DNA from: a virus
Length of the DNA: 20,110 nucleotides
IMG/VR virus record: IMGVR_UViG_3300031857_001761
Span: 1-20,110 of that record
Reading direction: 5' to 3' (one strand)
The translations under genes were made by a program, and so were the position numbers. The notes beneath the pieces were generated by a model, which did not search any database, was not told the origin of the DNA, and saw only the letters and a program-made list of their open reading frames with translations. Shown here in pieces: positions 14,640-19,731 of the stretch. Within the stretch, counting starts at the first letter, position 1; each line of letters opens with the position of its first letter.

Positions 14640-14975
14640 GTGAGCAAAGCGAAACAGAAGGGGACTGCCGCTGAGACTGCGGTGGTGAAGTTTCTCCGTG
14701 ACAACGGGTTCCCCCATGCTGAACGGCGGGCGTTGCACGGCACCGTTGACAAGGGTGACATCACGGGTTGCGGGCCGGTCGTGTTTGAGGTGAAGAACCA
14801 CGCCAAGATGGATTTGGCTGGTTGGATCAAAGAACTGGAATCGGAGACTGTGAACGCGAAAGCTGACACGGGGGTGGTTGTCGCCAAGAAGCGTGGCACG
14901 ACGAACCCTGCCGACTGGTACGCGGTCCTGCCGTTTGAGTGGTTCGTGGACTTGCTGAAGGAGGCAGGGTACTGA
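14640..14975 (+). CDS. Hjc-like PD-(D/E)xK nuclease, 111 aa
   Basis: The frame extends upstream to a TTG at 14619, but GTG at 14640 gives the typical MSKAKQKGTAAET start. The nuclease core is visible: AAETAVVKFLRDNGF with E12 (residues 10-24), VDKGDITG with D40, then PVVFEVKNH with E50 and K52. This E...D...ExK order matches Holliday-junction resolvase Hjc and related VRR/HJ nucleases. It would cleave branched recombination intermediates, complementing the exonuclease and annealing protein. A micro-frame of 13 codons (14602-14643) overlaps the GTG and may couple translation. Confidence 0.7.
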   Translation: MSKAKQKGTAAETAVVKFLRDNGFPHAERRALHGTVDKGDITGCGPVVFEVKNHAKMDLAGWIKELESETVNAKADTGVVVAKKRGTTNPADWYAVLPFEWFVDLLKEAGY

Positions 14976-15121
14976 TGGACACCTGCGAATGTGAATACCC
15001 AGGGCTGGCCCGCTGTCGATGCTCAGCCCGATACGACGAACGCTGCGACTACTGTGACTGGCAATGGGACCATGACTGTCCCGGAATAGAAGGGGACGAT
15101 GAGGATGCCGAGGAATCCTGA
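14975..15121 (+). CDS. Cys-rich mini-protein, 48 aa
   Basis: ATG at 14975 overlaps the preceding TGA (TGATG). Seven Cys residues in 48 (C4, C6, C14, C16, C24, C27, C35), with CxC, CxC and CxxC spacings plus His33, suggest at least one and perhaps two zinc sites. The C-terminal tail is very acidic (GDDEDAEES). The last 23 bases overlap the next gene in another frame. It is too small and divergent to assign. Zinc-dependent nucleic-acid or protein contact is the only supported inference. Confidence 0.6.
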   Translation: MDTCECEYPGLARCRCSARYDERCDYCDWQWDHDCPGIEGDDEDAEES

Positions 15122-15452
15122 CAACTGGCGGCACGGAGTCAACCGTTACCGTCAACACAAATGCAGGTGCGACGAGTGTTGCGCCGCATACGCCGAGTAC
15201 CGGTTCAAGCTGAGGAAAAACCCTGAGGGGTCGTTCACGATTGACCCTGAGCCGTTGATCCGGTTCATTGAGAAGATGGAGGCCCCGGTTCCTGCGTCCA
15301 CCCAGCAGACGTTTGCTAGGTGGCGTGAGAAAGGTGTGGACATTTTCGTGGCTGACCGTCATTGCTGTAAGCGTGGGGCGCACCCGTTCGAGGTGTACGG
15401 TTCCGAATGGTTCGAGTTGGAGGCGCACGGTGCAGATCGTGGTGACTCTTGA
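15099..15452 (+). CDS. putative DNA-binding protein with Cys cluster and HTH-like segment
   Basis: The start is either ATG 15099 or ATG 15105; both follow GGGGACGATGAGG-like purines. Residues about 11-35 read WRHGVNRYRQHKCRCDECC, a 'HGxxxxYxxxCRCxxC' module that recurs in actinobacterial and phage proteins and is likely a metal-binding DNA contact. Around residues 72-107, the segment FARWREKGVDIFVADRHCCK and then HPFEVYGSEWFE resembles a divergent helix-turn-helix. No firm family is assigned. The gene lies between Cys-rich and nuclease-like genes; its last 23 bases overlap the next frame. A transcription regulator is the most plausible role. Confidence 0.55.
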   Translation: MRMPRNPDNWRHGVNRYRQHKCRCDECCAAYAEYRFKLRKNPEGSFTIDPEPLIRFIEKMEAPVPASTQQTFARWREKGVDIFVADRHCCKRGAHPFEVYGSEWFELEAHGADRGDS

Positions 15453-15930
15453 CGAGTACGAACTGGCTCACGCGGCGATGGCTGGTTGCCAGCGGCGGAT
15501 AGCGTCCATCATGCGGGGCCGTCCGCAGGTGTACGGTGCCGGTGAACGGAAGAACTACTGGCAGATAGACATTGTTGGGATGATGGCTGAGTATGCGGTG
15601 GCGAAAGCGTTTGACAGGCATTGGCAGCCTGCGACGAATCAACGTCTTGCGGATTTGCCTGGTGATGTGGCGTATTATCAGGTGCGTTCCACGGAGCATC
15701 GTGACGGGCATTTGTTCATACATCCGCAGGACAAGGATGCGCCGTACATTCTCGCTATCGTGGCTGACAGACATATCTTGTTGGCTGGGTGGATCACGAA
15801 GAAGGAGGGTTCGAAGGTGGGTGTGATGAAGTCGCCTGATACTTGGTGGGTGCCGCAGTCGGAGCTGTGGTCGTTTGATGGTTGGCCTGATCCGGTGGTG
15901 TGGTCTGACCAGGTGCGTCCGAAAGGCTAA
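15430..15930 (+). CDS. degenerate PD-(D/E)xK nuclease-like protein, 166 aa
   Basis: The GTG at 15430 begins QIVVTLDEYELAHAAMAG. It is preferred over the frame's upstream extension because that part is basic and lies within the preceding gene. Residues 46-60 (QIDIVGMMAEYAVAK, with E54), a PGD (78-80, D79) and YYQVRSTEHRDGHLFIH (83-99) follow the order of restriction-type nuclease folds, but the usual E-x-K is Q84-V-R86, so catalysis is doubtful. The block VADRHILLAGWITKKEG fits the closing strands of the same family. It may be an inactive DNA-binding relative or a nuclease with altered metal binding. Codons mostly end in G or T. Confidence 0.5.
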   Translation: MQIVVTLDEYELAHAAMAGCQRRIASIMRGRPQVYGAGERKNYWQIDIVGMMAEYAVAKAFDRHWQPATNQRLADLPGDVAYYQVRSTEHRDGHLFIHPQDKDAPYILAIVADRHILLAGWITKKEGSKVGVMKSPDTWWVPQSELWSFDGWPDPVVWSDQVRPKG

Positions 15931-15933
15931 ACT
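15905..15933 (+). promoter_or_regulatory. promoter candidate before the Rpf-like gene
   Basis: CTGACC (15905-15910) as a -35 and TAAACT (15928-15933) as a TANNNT-type -10 are separated by 17 bases. The -35 is a partial match only. Transcription would begin near 15940, inside the inverted repeat at 15934-15959, and run into a leader of about 65 bases before ATG 16005. The gap in the gene chain here (74 bases, one of the largest in the window) supports an independent promoter. Confidence 0.35.
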
Positions 15934-15959
15934 CTCCTAATCCGTTTCACAGTTAGGAG
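15934..15959. promoter_or_regulatory. inverted repeat just upstream of the Rpf-like gene
   Basis: CTCCTAA (15934-15940) and TTAGGAG (15953-15959) form a seven-base perfect inverted repeat around a 12-base loop. The right arm contains an AGGAG Shine-Dalgarno-like sequence four bases before an ATG at 15964 that opens only a two-codon frame. No T-run follows, so it is not a typical terminator. Placed at the predicted transcription start, it could be an operator or a leader hairpin. It is a site seen by eye, with no known match. Confidence 0.4.
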
Positions 15960-16004
15960 TTGTATGGCCTGAATCTTGCCCTGTCCCCCGTCGAAAGGAA
16001 CCCC

Positions 16005-16481
16005 ATGCGTAAAACCGCTGCTGTTCTCATCCTGTCCCTGTCCACCACAATCCTCTCATTGGGGTCTGTAAGCCCCGTAGAGGCGAGCAACACCCCAACC
16101 CCTTCCCACCCCCACTTGGATTGGTCCCGCAAGAAATACGGCGCAATCCTCCCCGATAAGTATTACGATTCGCTGGCTCAGTGCGAAACCGGCGGCAACT
16201 GGAACCACTCCACCCGCAGCTACACAGGCGGCCTCGGCATCCACCGCCAAACCTTCCGCCGCTGGTCCAAATACCAGTCAGCCAAAGGGCTAACCCCCCG
16301 CCAACAGGTCCGGGTCGCTGACGCAATCGCGTTCTCCGGGTACACCACCCGTGACGGCACCCACATTTGGAGAGTCGGACCTTTTGGGTGGGGTTGCGTC
16401 CGAGGATCAGCTCTCCTGAAAGCGTACATCTGCAAATCGAACCACCCGAAAGTGGTCAGATACAGGAAACGTGCCTGCTAA
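16005..16481 (+). CDS. secreted Rpf-like transglycosylase, 158 aa
   Basis: ATG at 16005 has AAAGGA (15994-15999) five bases before it and is preferred to the upstream TTG 15960. Residues 1-27 are a signal peptide (RKTAAV, then a Leu/Ser/Thr core, cleavage near VEA). Residues 53-87 (YYDSLAQCETGGNW, then SYTGGLGIHRQTFRRW) match the resuscitation-promoting factor / transglycosylase-like domain, with E61 as the expected catalytic Glu next to C60. RQQVRVADAIAFSG (99-112) matches the family's downstream helix, and C131 would pair with C60. It would cleave glycan strands outside the membrane, for late lysis, entry or remodelling of the host wall. No cell-wall anchor is visible. Confidence 0.75.
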   Translation: MRKTAAVLILSLSTTILSLGSVSPVEASNTPTPSHPHLDWSRKKYGAILPDKYYDSLAQCETGGNWNHSTRSYTGGLGIHRQTFRRWSKYQSAKGLTPRQQVRVADAIAFSGYTTRDGTHIWRVGPFGWGCVRGSALLKAYICKSNHPKVVRYRKRAC

Positions 16482-16517
16482 GTTTCCCACAGGCGGGGGA
16501 AAACCCTGGGGGCAACC

Positions 16518-16961
16518 ATGCACATCACCTACACCACCACCACAAGGTTTTGGTCCCGCGTAGCGGTCGGCCCACCCGACCACTGCTGGGAATGGCAAGG
16601 CTCCCGCCGAGGCGACAGCTACGGGCAAATCTACATACTCGGAAAACACCGGGCAGCCCACCGAGTCGCGTTCTACCTCACCCACCTCTACTGGCCCCCA
16701 GTCGTCCGACACCAATGCGACAACCGTATCTGCGTCAACCCCAACCACCTAGAAGGCGGCACCCAAACCGACAACATGCGTGATGTGGTTGACCGGGGCC
16801 GACACTGGAACCTCAACAAAACCGCCTGCCCCCACGGACACATCTATGACACACCCAACACCTATACTCGCCCGAACGGATCACGCGAATGTCGAACATG
16901 TCGAAGGGAACGCAAATGGCAAAACAAGAATGGTTCTGCGAACGGTGCCGAACCCGTGTGA
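16518..16961 (+). CDS. HNH endonuclease with C-terminal Cys pair domain, 147 aa
   Basis: ATG at 16518 follows GGGGGCAACC. The HNH core is clear: HCWEWQGSRRGDSYGQI (22-38), HRAAHRVAFYLTH (44-56), VRHQCDNRICVNPNHLEGG (63-81) with H65, N74 and H77, and then TQTDNMRD. C67 and C72 may help a zinc site. A second Cys/His region, CPHGHIY (104-110) to CRTC (125-128), forms a candidate zinc-binding tail. It resembles free-standing homing-type or packaging-associated HNH enzymes, which cut or nick DNA. It lies in the operon, not in an intron; no interrupted gene was seen. Its last 46 bases overlap the next gene. Confidence 0.8.
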   Translation: MHITYTTTTRFWSRVAVGPPDHCWEWQGSRRGDSYGQIYILGKHRAAHRVAFYLTHLYWPPVVRHQCDNRICVNPNHLEGGTQTDNMRDVVDRGRHWNLNKTACPHGHIYDTPNTYTRPNGSRECRTCRRERKWQNKNGSANGAEPV

Positions 16962-17074
16962 CTCTCTACATCAAACCCTCCCAGCCACCCATCCATCGGT
17001 GTGCTAAAAAATCCAACCAAATCTTGCCGCTGACAATGGTGGCACCAACAAAAGGGGAAACCCATGAGCAATAA
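16916..17074 (+). CDS. small Cys-containing hypothetical protein, 52 aa
   Basis: The best start is ATG 16916 (after AAGGGA), rather than ATG 16889. The 52-residue protein starts MAKQEWFCERCRTRV (1-15), giving one CxxC, then has a single HRC at 29-31 (a possible third and fourth ligand with His), and a Pro-rich end. It overlaps SSB by 11 bases. It may be a half zinc finger that pairs with a partner. Nothing supports a named function. Confidence 0.5.
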   Translation: MAKQEWFCERCRTRVTLYIKPSQPPIHRCAKKSNQILPLTMVAPTKGETHEQ

Positions 17075-17480
17075 CATCACATTCACCGGAAAACTCGGGC
17101 AGGAACCCGAACTGCGGTTCACCCCCAGCGGGATGGCAGTCGCAGAGTTCTCCGTTGCTGACACCTACGGCAAGGACGACAAGAAGAAGACCACCTGGCA
17201 CAACTGTGTTGCGTTCGGTCAGCTCGCAGAAAACATCTGTGGTTCGCTCCGCAAGGGCTACACCGTGATCGTCACCGGACGTTACGAACAGGACGAATAC
17301 ACCAAGAAGGACGGCACCAAAGGCAAGACCGTGAAGGTGATCGTCGAGGAATGTGGCCCGTCGCTGCGGTGGGACATCTATGTGAAGGACCAGTCGGAGA
17401 AGGTGATGGCAGAGGTCGGCAAGGTCGGCAGGTCAATGCCTGCACCGTCACCGTTCGAGGACGACGAACAGCCGTTCTGA
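17064..17480 (+). CDS. ssb: single-stranded DNA-binding protein, 138 aa
   Basis: ATG at 17064 follows AAAAGGGGAAA. Residues 1-100 show the OB-fold pattern of bacterial and phage SSB: MSNNITFTGKLGQEPELRFT (1-20), VAEFSVADTYG (26-36), TTWHNCVAFGQLAENI (43-58), GYTVIVTGRYEQDEY (65-79) and KVIVEECGPSLRW. The C-terminus ends FEDDEQPF, close to the DDDIPF tip that recruits partner enzymes. It binds single-stranded DNA during replication and recombination, and likely cooperates with the Rad52/Sak-like annealer encoded about 3 kb upstream. The linker is short for a bacterial SSB. Confidence 0.9.
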   Translation: MSNNITFTGKLGQEPELRFTPSGMAVAEFSVADTYGKDDKKKTTWHNCVAFGQLAENICGSLRKGYTVIVTGRYEQDEYTKKDGTKGKTVKVIVEECGPSLRWDIYVKDQSEKVMAEVGKVGRSMPAPSPFEDDEQPF

Positions 17481-17734
17481 TGCTGAACATGGATTTCGAC
17501 CGGTGGATCAAGGTCGGCTACGACAACGGGTGGTGCGGACCAGCGGTGTGCTACACGCATGACGGTCTACCCACCACAGCAGACGAAGACGAAGAACTGG
17601 CAGAGCTGGACCCGTGTGTTCACATCATCAGACTGTACGAAGACGCCACCGTCAAGGCGGCGGTGGAAGAAAACCATTCGCCGTCCCAATGGCGGGCATC
17701 GAACAGTGGGCTAACCCGTTCCGATGCTCAATGA
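17480..17734 (+). CDS. conserved small actinophage-type protein, 84 aa
   Basis: ATG at 17480 overlaps the SSB TGA by one base. Residues 5-30 hold FDRWIKVGYDNGWCGPAVCY (5-24), then THDGLPTT, followed by DEDEELAELDPCVHIIRLYE and AAVEENHSPSQW. The W-x-K-x-G-Y-D-N-G-W and DPC-x-H-x-x-R-L-Y-E pattern matches small proteins common in actinophage early regions, with no assigned function. Three Cys and several His residues may bind metal. No membrane segment. Overlaps the next gene by 11 bases. Confidence 0.7.
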   Translation: MLNMDFDRWIKVGYDNGWCGPAVCYTHDGLPTTADEDEELAELDPCVHIIRLYEDATVKAAVEENHSPSQWRASNSGLTRSDAQ

Positions 17735-17930
17735 CAGCCGCCCCGATGCTAACCCCCTAGAATGTGACCACTGCGGAACCGTCGAACGCGCCCTAACGCT
17801 ATGGCCCGAACACATCCACCGCACCTGCCCCTGCATGTGCCATGTCCGGCGGAACGAACACAACGCCGAAGCTGAACGCATCCAAGCACGACGACGCGGG
17901 ATCATCACCCCAAGAAAGAAGGCAACGTGA
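17724..17930 (+). CDS. small zinc-finger-like protein, 68 aa
   Basis: ATG at 17724 lies within the end of the preceding gene. Residues 14-17 are CDHC, and CPCMCH lies near 35-40, giving an unusual dense Cys/His cluster with an 18-residue spacer. The C-terminal half is rich in Arg and Lys (RIQARRRGIITPRKK), suggesting nucleic-acid contact. Its stop overlaps the WhiB GTG (GTGA). A regulator or DNA-associated zinc protein encoded with WhiB is plausible; no family assignment is made. Confidence 0.6.
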   Translation: MLNDSRPDANPLECDHCGTVERALTLWPEHIHRTCPCMCHVRRNEHNAEAERIQARRRGIITPRKKAT

Positions 17931-18193
17931 GCCAAGCGTGGCGCGACAAGGCAGCCTGCAAGGGTGTCCCTATCGGGGTGTTCTTCCCGGAGATACCCCA
18001 GGGGGACTCATCGAGCCATTGGTGGCGCAAAGCCCGCACCTACTGCGAAGGTTGCACCGTCAAGGCTGACTGTCTCGCGTTTGTTCTGCCGTTCGAGGCT
18101 GAGGCGGGTCGCCGGAACGGTATGTGGGCCGGTATGACCCCACGCGAACGGGACATTCACACCGCACACCCGCTGACTATCCGGCTGCGATAA
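17927..18193 (+). CDS. WhiB-family regulator, 88 aa
   Basis: The GTG at 17927 is coupled to the preceding stop (GTGA) and follows GAAAGAAGG. The WhiB layout is complete: WRDKAACKG with C11, then YCEGCTVKADCLAF with C40, C43 and C49 (the C-x2-C-x5-C set), then NGMWAGMTPRER (64-75), the turn that follows the Fe-S site, and a basic end. WhiB proteins carry a [4Fe-4S] cluster and act with sigma-A in actinobacteria; they are also found in actinophages. It likely alters host or phage transcription. No WhiB-specific target site was identified. It is the last plus-strand gene. Confidence 0.9.
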   Translation: MSQAWRDKAACKGVPIGVFFPEIPQGDSSSHWWRKARTYCEGCTVKADCLAFVLPFEAEAGRRNGMWAGMTPRERDIHTAHPLTIRLR

Positions 18194-18243
18194 ACGCCCG
18201 CCAGGATCACTCCTGCGCCACGATACCGTGCCGTGCCGTATGC

Positions 18244-18261
18244 AAGGTGCTTAGCCTTTTT
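18244..18261 (+). terminator. weak rho-independent terminator candidate
   Basis: AAGG (18244-18247) and CCTT (18255-18258) can pair around a 7-base loop, with a five-T run at 18257-18261. The stem is short and overlaps the T-run, so strength should be low. It lies about 50 bases after the WhiB stop, where the plus-strand transcript should end. Confidence 0.3.
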
Positions 18262-18294
18262 GTCATGACGTTATTGCCAGCTGACTGACCCCAT

Positions 18295-18341
18295 AAAGGG
18301 AGAACCCCGCCGCACCGGGAAGGGGGAACCAGTGGGCGGGG
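18295..18341 (-). terminator. terminator-like hairpin for the minus-strand genes
   Basis: CCCCGCC (18305-18311) pairs with GGCGGGG (18335-18341) around a 23-base loop. Read on the minus strand, the stem is followed by TTCTCCCTTTAT (18304 down to about 18293), a weak pyrimidine tail. It sits 17 bases beyond the last minus-strand stop. The loop is long and may hold its own pairing. Confidence 0.35.
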
Positions 18342-18357
18342 CCTCGGGGGGAGATTA

Positions 18358-18585
18358 TCACACCCTGTCGGGTGCCGTCTCGATTCTGTATTGGTGCGCG
18401 TAACACATCGTGCAGCTCACGGCTGCATGATCCGCATCGGCATGACTACGAAACCGGGTGGCCCGTTCGGGTTGCCGTACCCACTGCCACACTTCGGTGC
18501 GCGAGTATCGGAACCATGCAACGGAACGCCCGCTGACAGTCTTGGCGATGAGGTAACGGGTGTCACGCTTTCTTTTGCGGATCAC
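18358..18585 (-). CDS. small basic hypothetical protein, 75 aa
   Basis: The GTG at 18585 overlaps the upstream TGA by GTGA. The N-terminus is very basic (MIRKRKRDTRYLI), followed by VSGRSVAWFRYSRTEVWQWV and a conserved-looking ATRFRSHADADHAAVSC (about 42-58). The 'RF-x-SxxDADxA' ending is common in small phage proteins from actinophages. Two Cys occur late (C58, C61). No function is known. It is the last gene of the minus-strand run and is followed by a terminator candidate. Confidence 0.6.
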   Translation of the reverse strand: MIRKRKRDTRYLIAKTVSGRSVAWFRYSRTEVWQWVRQPERATRFRSHADADHAAVSCTMCYAHQYRIETAPDRV

Positions 18586-18845
18586 TTCCTGCGGCGTTCG
18601 AGAGCTTTCACGTTCGGTATCACGAACGCCGCCCCGACTGCCTGCACTATGAGGGCCAACCCGAAATAGTTGTCTGCCAGGGGAACCCCTGCGAACATCA
18701 GTAGGAACCCGAACGCGATACCCCAGCCGTACAAGCGGCGCGGGTGTGGTATGCCTTGCCGGTCCCGCATGGCGGCGGTCCGTTCCGCAAGGGTGCGCGG
18801 TATCGGGGTCCCGTAGGACGGGTGCCAGTCCGGGCGGCGCGTCAT
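18582..18845 (-). CDS. two-helix membrane protein, 87 aa
   Basis: ATG at 18845 overlaps the preceding gene's stop by ATGA. A basic, Pro/Arg-rich N-terminal half (residues 1-38, RRPDWHPSYGTPIPRTLAER) is followed by two hydrophobic helices, about 40-57 (GWGIAFGFLLMFAGVPLA) and 62-80 (GLALIVQAVGAAFVIPNV), then ALERRRK. The basic residues at both ends should face the cytoplasm. Small two-helix proteins of early phage regions often affect host membranes or exclude other phages, but there is no direct evidence here. Confidence 0.65.
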   Translation of the reverse strand: MTRRPDWHPSYGTPIPRTLAERTAAMRDRQGIPHPRRLYGWGIAFGFLLMFAGVPLADNYFGLALIVQAVGAAFVIPNVKALERRRK

Positions 18846-18855
18846 GCCGTCACCC
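18842..18855 (-). repeat. GVTA-type junction repeat, copy 4
   Basis: Core GGTGACGGCATGA with GG before it, joining the 50-residue Cys-rich gene to the 87-residue membrane protein. The recipients of the repeats are otherwise unrelated in sequence. Confidence 0.85.
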
Positions 18856-18994
18856 CTTTGGGTTGGCAGGGCGCACCGTCGAAGCTGTCGGTGCCGTCAC
18901 ATCCGTAGCACCCGCAACAGTAGGTGTCGTATTCTGCACCAACGGGGCGGTGGGTTGCCGTGTCCCCGCAAATGCCGCACGTTTCCGTTGTCAT
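18842..18994 (-). CDS. Cys-rich mini-protein, 50 aa
   Basis: ATG at 18994, 50 residues, ending KGVTA and TGA at 18844-18842. It contains CGICG (residues 6-10), YCCGCYGCDG (25-34) and a late C43, giving seven Cys in 50 residues. The CxxC ... CxxC layout, with an extra Cys pair, resembles a zinc ribbon. Both ends are fused to neighbours by ATGA junctions. It is short and lacks an assigned family, but its Cys pattern, coupling and matching tail (VTA) to neighbouring genes support coding. Confidence 0.6.
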   Translation of the reverse strand: MTTETCGICGDTATHRPVGAEYDTYCCGCYGCDGTDSFDGAPCQPKGVTA

Positions 18995-19003
18995 GCCGTC
19001 ACC
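18991..19003 (-). repeat. GVTA-type junction repeat, copy 3
   Basis: Core GGTGACGGCATGA retained, but the base before it is A, so the upstream gene ends EVTA in place of GVTA. It joins the 55-residue gene to the 50-residue Cys-rich gene. Confidence 0.85.
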
Positions 19004-19158
19004 TCATCCGCCACTGCCGCCATGTCGCTCGGGTCAATACGGTACTCTCCCGCGTTGATCGCCGCCGTTATTTGTTCGGCTGCCACATTCTCCGCATCCC
19101 ATTCGTCCGCGGCCTCACATTCCCACGTGATGGAGAACGTCACACGGTAGTTTCTCAT
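18991..19158 (-). CDS. YRVT-type small protein, 55 aa
   Basis: ATG at 19158, MRNYRVTFSITWECEAADEW (residues 1-20), then an acidic helical stretch and ending DEVTA. The first eight residues and the W-D at about 20 match the next gene (MTTYRVTLVIE...WDWDELVA), which shows that the two are paralogues. One beta strand then a helix is a simple alpha/beta look. It has one Cys only. Similar 'M-x-x-YRVT' mini-proteins occur in actinophage early regions from memory; function unknown. Coupled to both neighbours by ATGA. Confidence 0.65.
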   Translation of the reverse strand: MRNYRVTFSITWECEAADEWDAENVAAEQITAAINAGEYRIDPSDMAAVADEVTA

Positions 19159-19168
19159 GCCGTCACCC
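19155..19168 (-). repeat. GVTA-type junction repeat, copy 2
   Basis: Same core GGTGACGGCATGA on the minus strand, joining the 49- and 55-residue YRVT-type genes. The two bases before the core (GG) also match copies at 19301 and 18842. Confidence 0.85.
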
Positions 19169-19304
19169 CGCTACTGTCAGTAGTTTTTTCGATCCGTACT
19201 TCCAGCACGTTTTCGTTTTCCTCGCTTGCTACAAGCTCGTCCCAGTCCCACTTGGCGGGGTTGTACGGTGTCTCAATTACTAGCGTGACACGGTAGGTTG
19301 TCAT
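19155..19304 (-). CDS. YRVT-type small protein, paralogue, 49 aa
   Basis: ATG at 19304, 49 residues: MTTYRVTLVIETPYNPAKWD (1-20), then WDELVASEENENVLEVRIEK (about 21-40) and the ending TTDSSGVTA. The strand-helix-strand pattern is clean (YRVTLVIE; WDELVASEE; VLEVRIEK). It shares its start with the 55-residue neighbour and its DSSGVTA end with the 67-residue neighbour, whose end is DDSGVTA. It is part of the coupled chain, with the repeated ribosome-binding junction at each end. Function is unknown. Confidence 0.65.
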   Translation of the reverse strand: MTTYRVTLVIETPYNPAKWDWDELVASEENENVLEVRIEKTTDSSGVTA

Positions 19305-19314
19305 GCCGTCACCC
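19301..19314 (-). repeat. GVTA-type junction repeat, copy 1
   Basis: Read on the minus strand, GGGGTGACGGCATGA encodes GVTA plus stop while supplying a G-rich ribosome-binding sequence and the ATG of the next gene. The core GGTGACGGCATGA is shared by four junctions: here, 19155-19168, 18991-19003 and 18842-18855. Confidence 0.85.
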
Positions 19315-19504
19315 CACTGTCGTCACGGTACGAAACAGTCAGCTCCCGCTGCCGGAACCCCAGCTGCTCCGCCTCCGGGTCTAATTCGTAATACCCGGTC
19401 ATGTCCATTTCCCGGTGATCCACCCAGTAGTCCGGCACCGCCACCACTATCGTGATCTCGAACACCCGTACATCGACGGGCGGCCCTTGCTTATTGTCTT
19501 TCAT
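19301..19504 (-). CDS. small acidic beta-rich protein, 67 aa
   Basis: ATG at 19504 shares a base with the preceding TAA (TAATG), with AAAGGGG upstream. The product has two strands, VRVFEITIVVAVPDYWV (residues 12-28) and RQRELTVSYRDDSGVTA (51-67), separated by an acidic turn with DMTGYYELDPEAEQLGF. Its EITIVVAVP strand looks like a longer relative of the YRVT family. The ending DDSGVTA also serves as the ribosome-binding site of the next gene. Function is unknown. Confidence 0.65.
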   Translation of the reverse strand: MKDNKQGPPVDVRVFEITIVVAVPDYWVDHREMDMTGYYELDPEAEQLGFRQRELTVSYRDDSGVTA

Positions 19505-19731
19505 TAGTTGCCCCTTTCAGTGGCGTTACCGAACGGGTGCGCCCCGTCCGTGTCTGTTTCTTCCCGTGGGTGCGGGTCGATCATTGCGGCGACATAGCCA
19601 AGAGTCCACGCGATACCGTCGAACACGGCCCGCGCGTCATCCGGCAACGCTGCCATGATGCGGGTGTCTGCCAGCTCGCGGGCAGCGTTGTCGATGATCC
19701 GCCACGCCCGCACCAATTCGTCGGCGGTCAT
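19504..19731 (-). CDS. helical hypothetical protein, 75 aa
   Basis: ATG at 19731 overlaps the preceding TGA. The product is mainly helical: TADELVRAWRIIDNAARELA (2-21), DDARAVFDGIAWTLGYVAAM (31-50), then an acidic, polar tail (EETDTDGAHPFGNATERGN). No metal motif, signal or membrane segment of full length is present. Its end overlaps the next gene by one base, and its start carries the second type of repeated junction. No family is recognised. Confidence 0.6.
   Translation of the reverse strand: MTADELVRAWRIIDNAARELADTRIMAALPDDARAVFDGIAWTLGYVAAMIDPHPREETDTDGAHPFGNATERGN

Larger units (their letters stand above)
18194..18357. other. convergent intergenic region
   Basis: This 164-base gap separates the plus-strand and minus-strand gene runs and is the longest noncoding stretch in the window. 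It holds a five-base hairpin right after the WhiB stop (CAGGA 18202-18206 with TCCTG 18211-18215), a CCGTG direct-repeat trio at 18226-18240, a palindrome GTCATGAC (18262-18269), and the two terminator candidates listed separately. I saw no tRNA cloverleaf, no attachment-site-like repeat and no open frame with an SD. Confidence 0.5.

Noticed and set aside
14559-15428. 289-codon minus-strand frame opposite the recombination genes
   Set aside because: It overlaps several plus-strand genes with recognisable motifs and shows no domain of its own.
15964-15972. Two-codon frame (ATG GCC TGA) after AGGAG
   Set aside because: Too short to judge. It could be a minimal leader but is easily coincidental.
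18194-18357. tRNA gene or phage attachment site in the convergent gap
   Set aside because: No cloverleaf with a TTCGA-type arm and no CCA-end pattern were found, and no integrase lies nearby.
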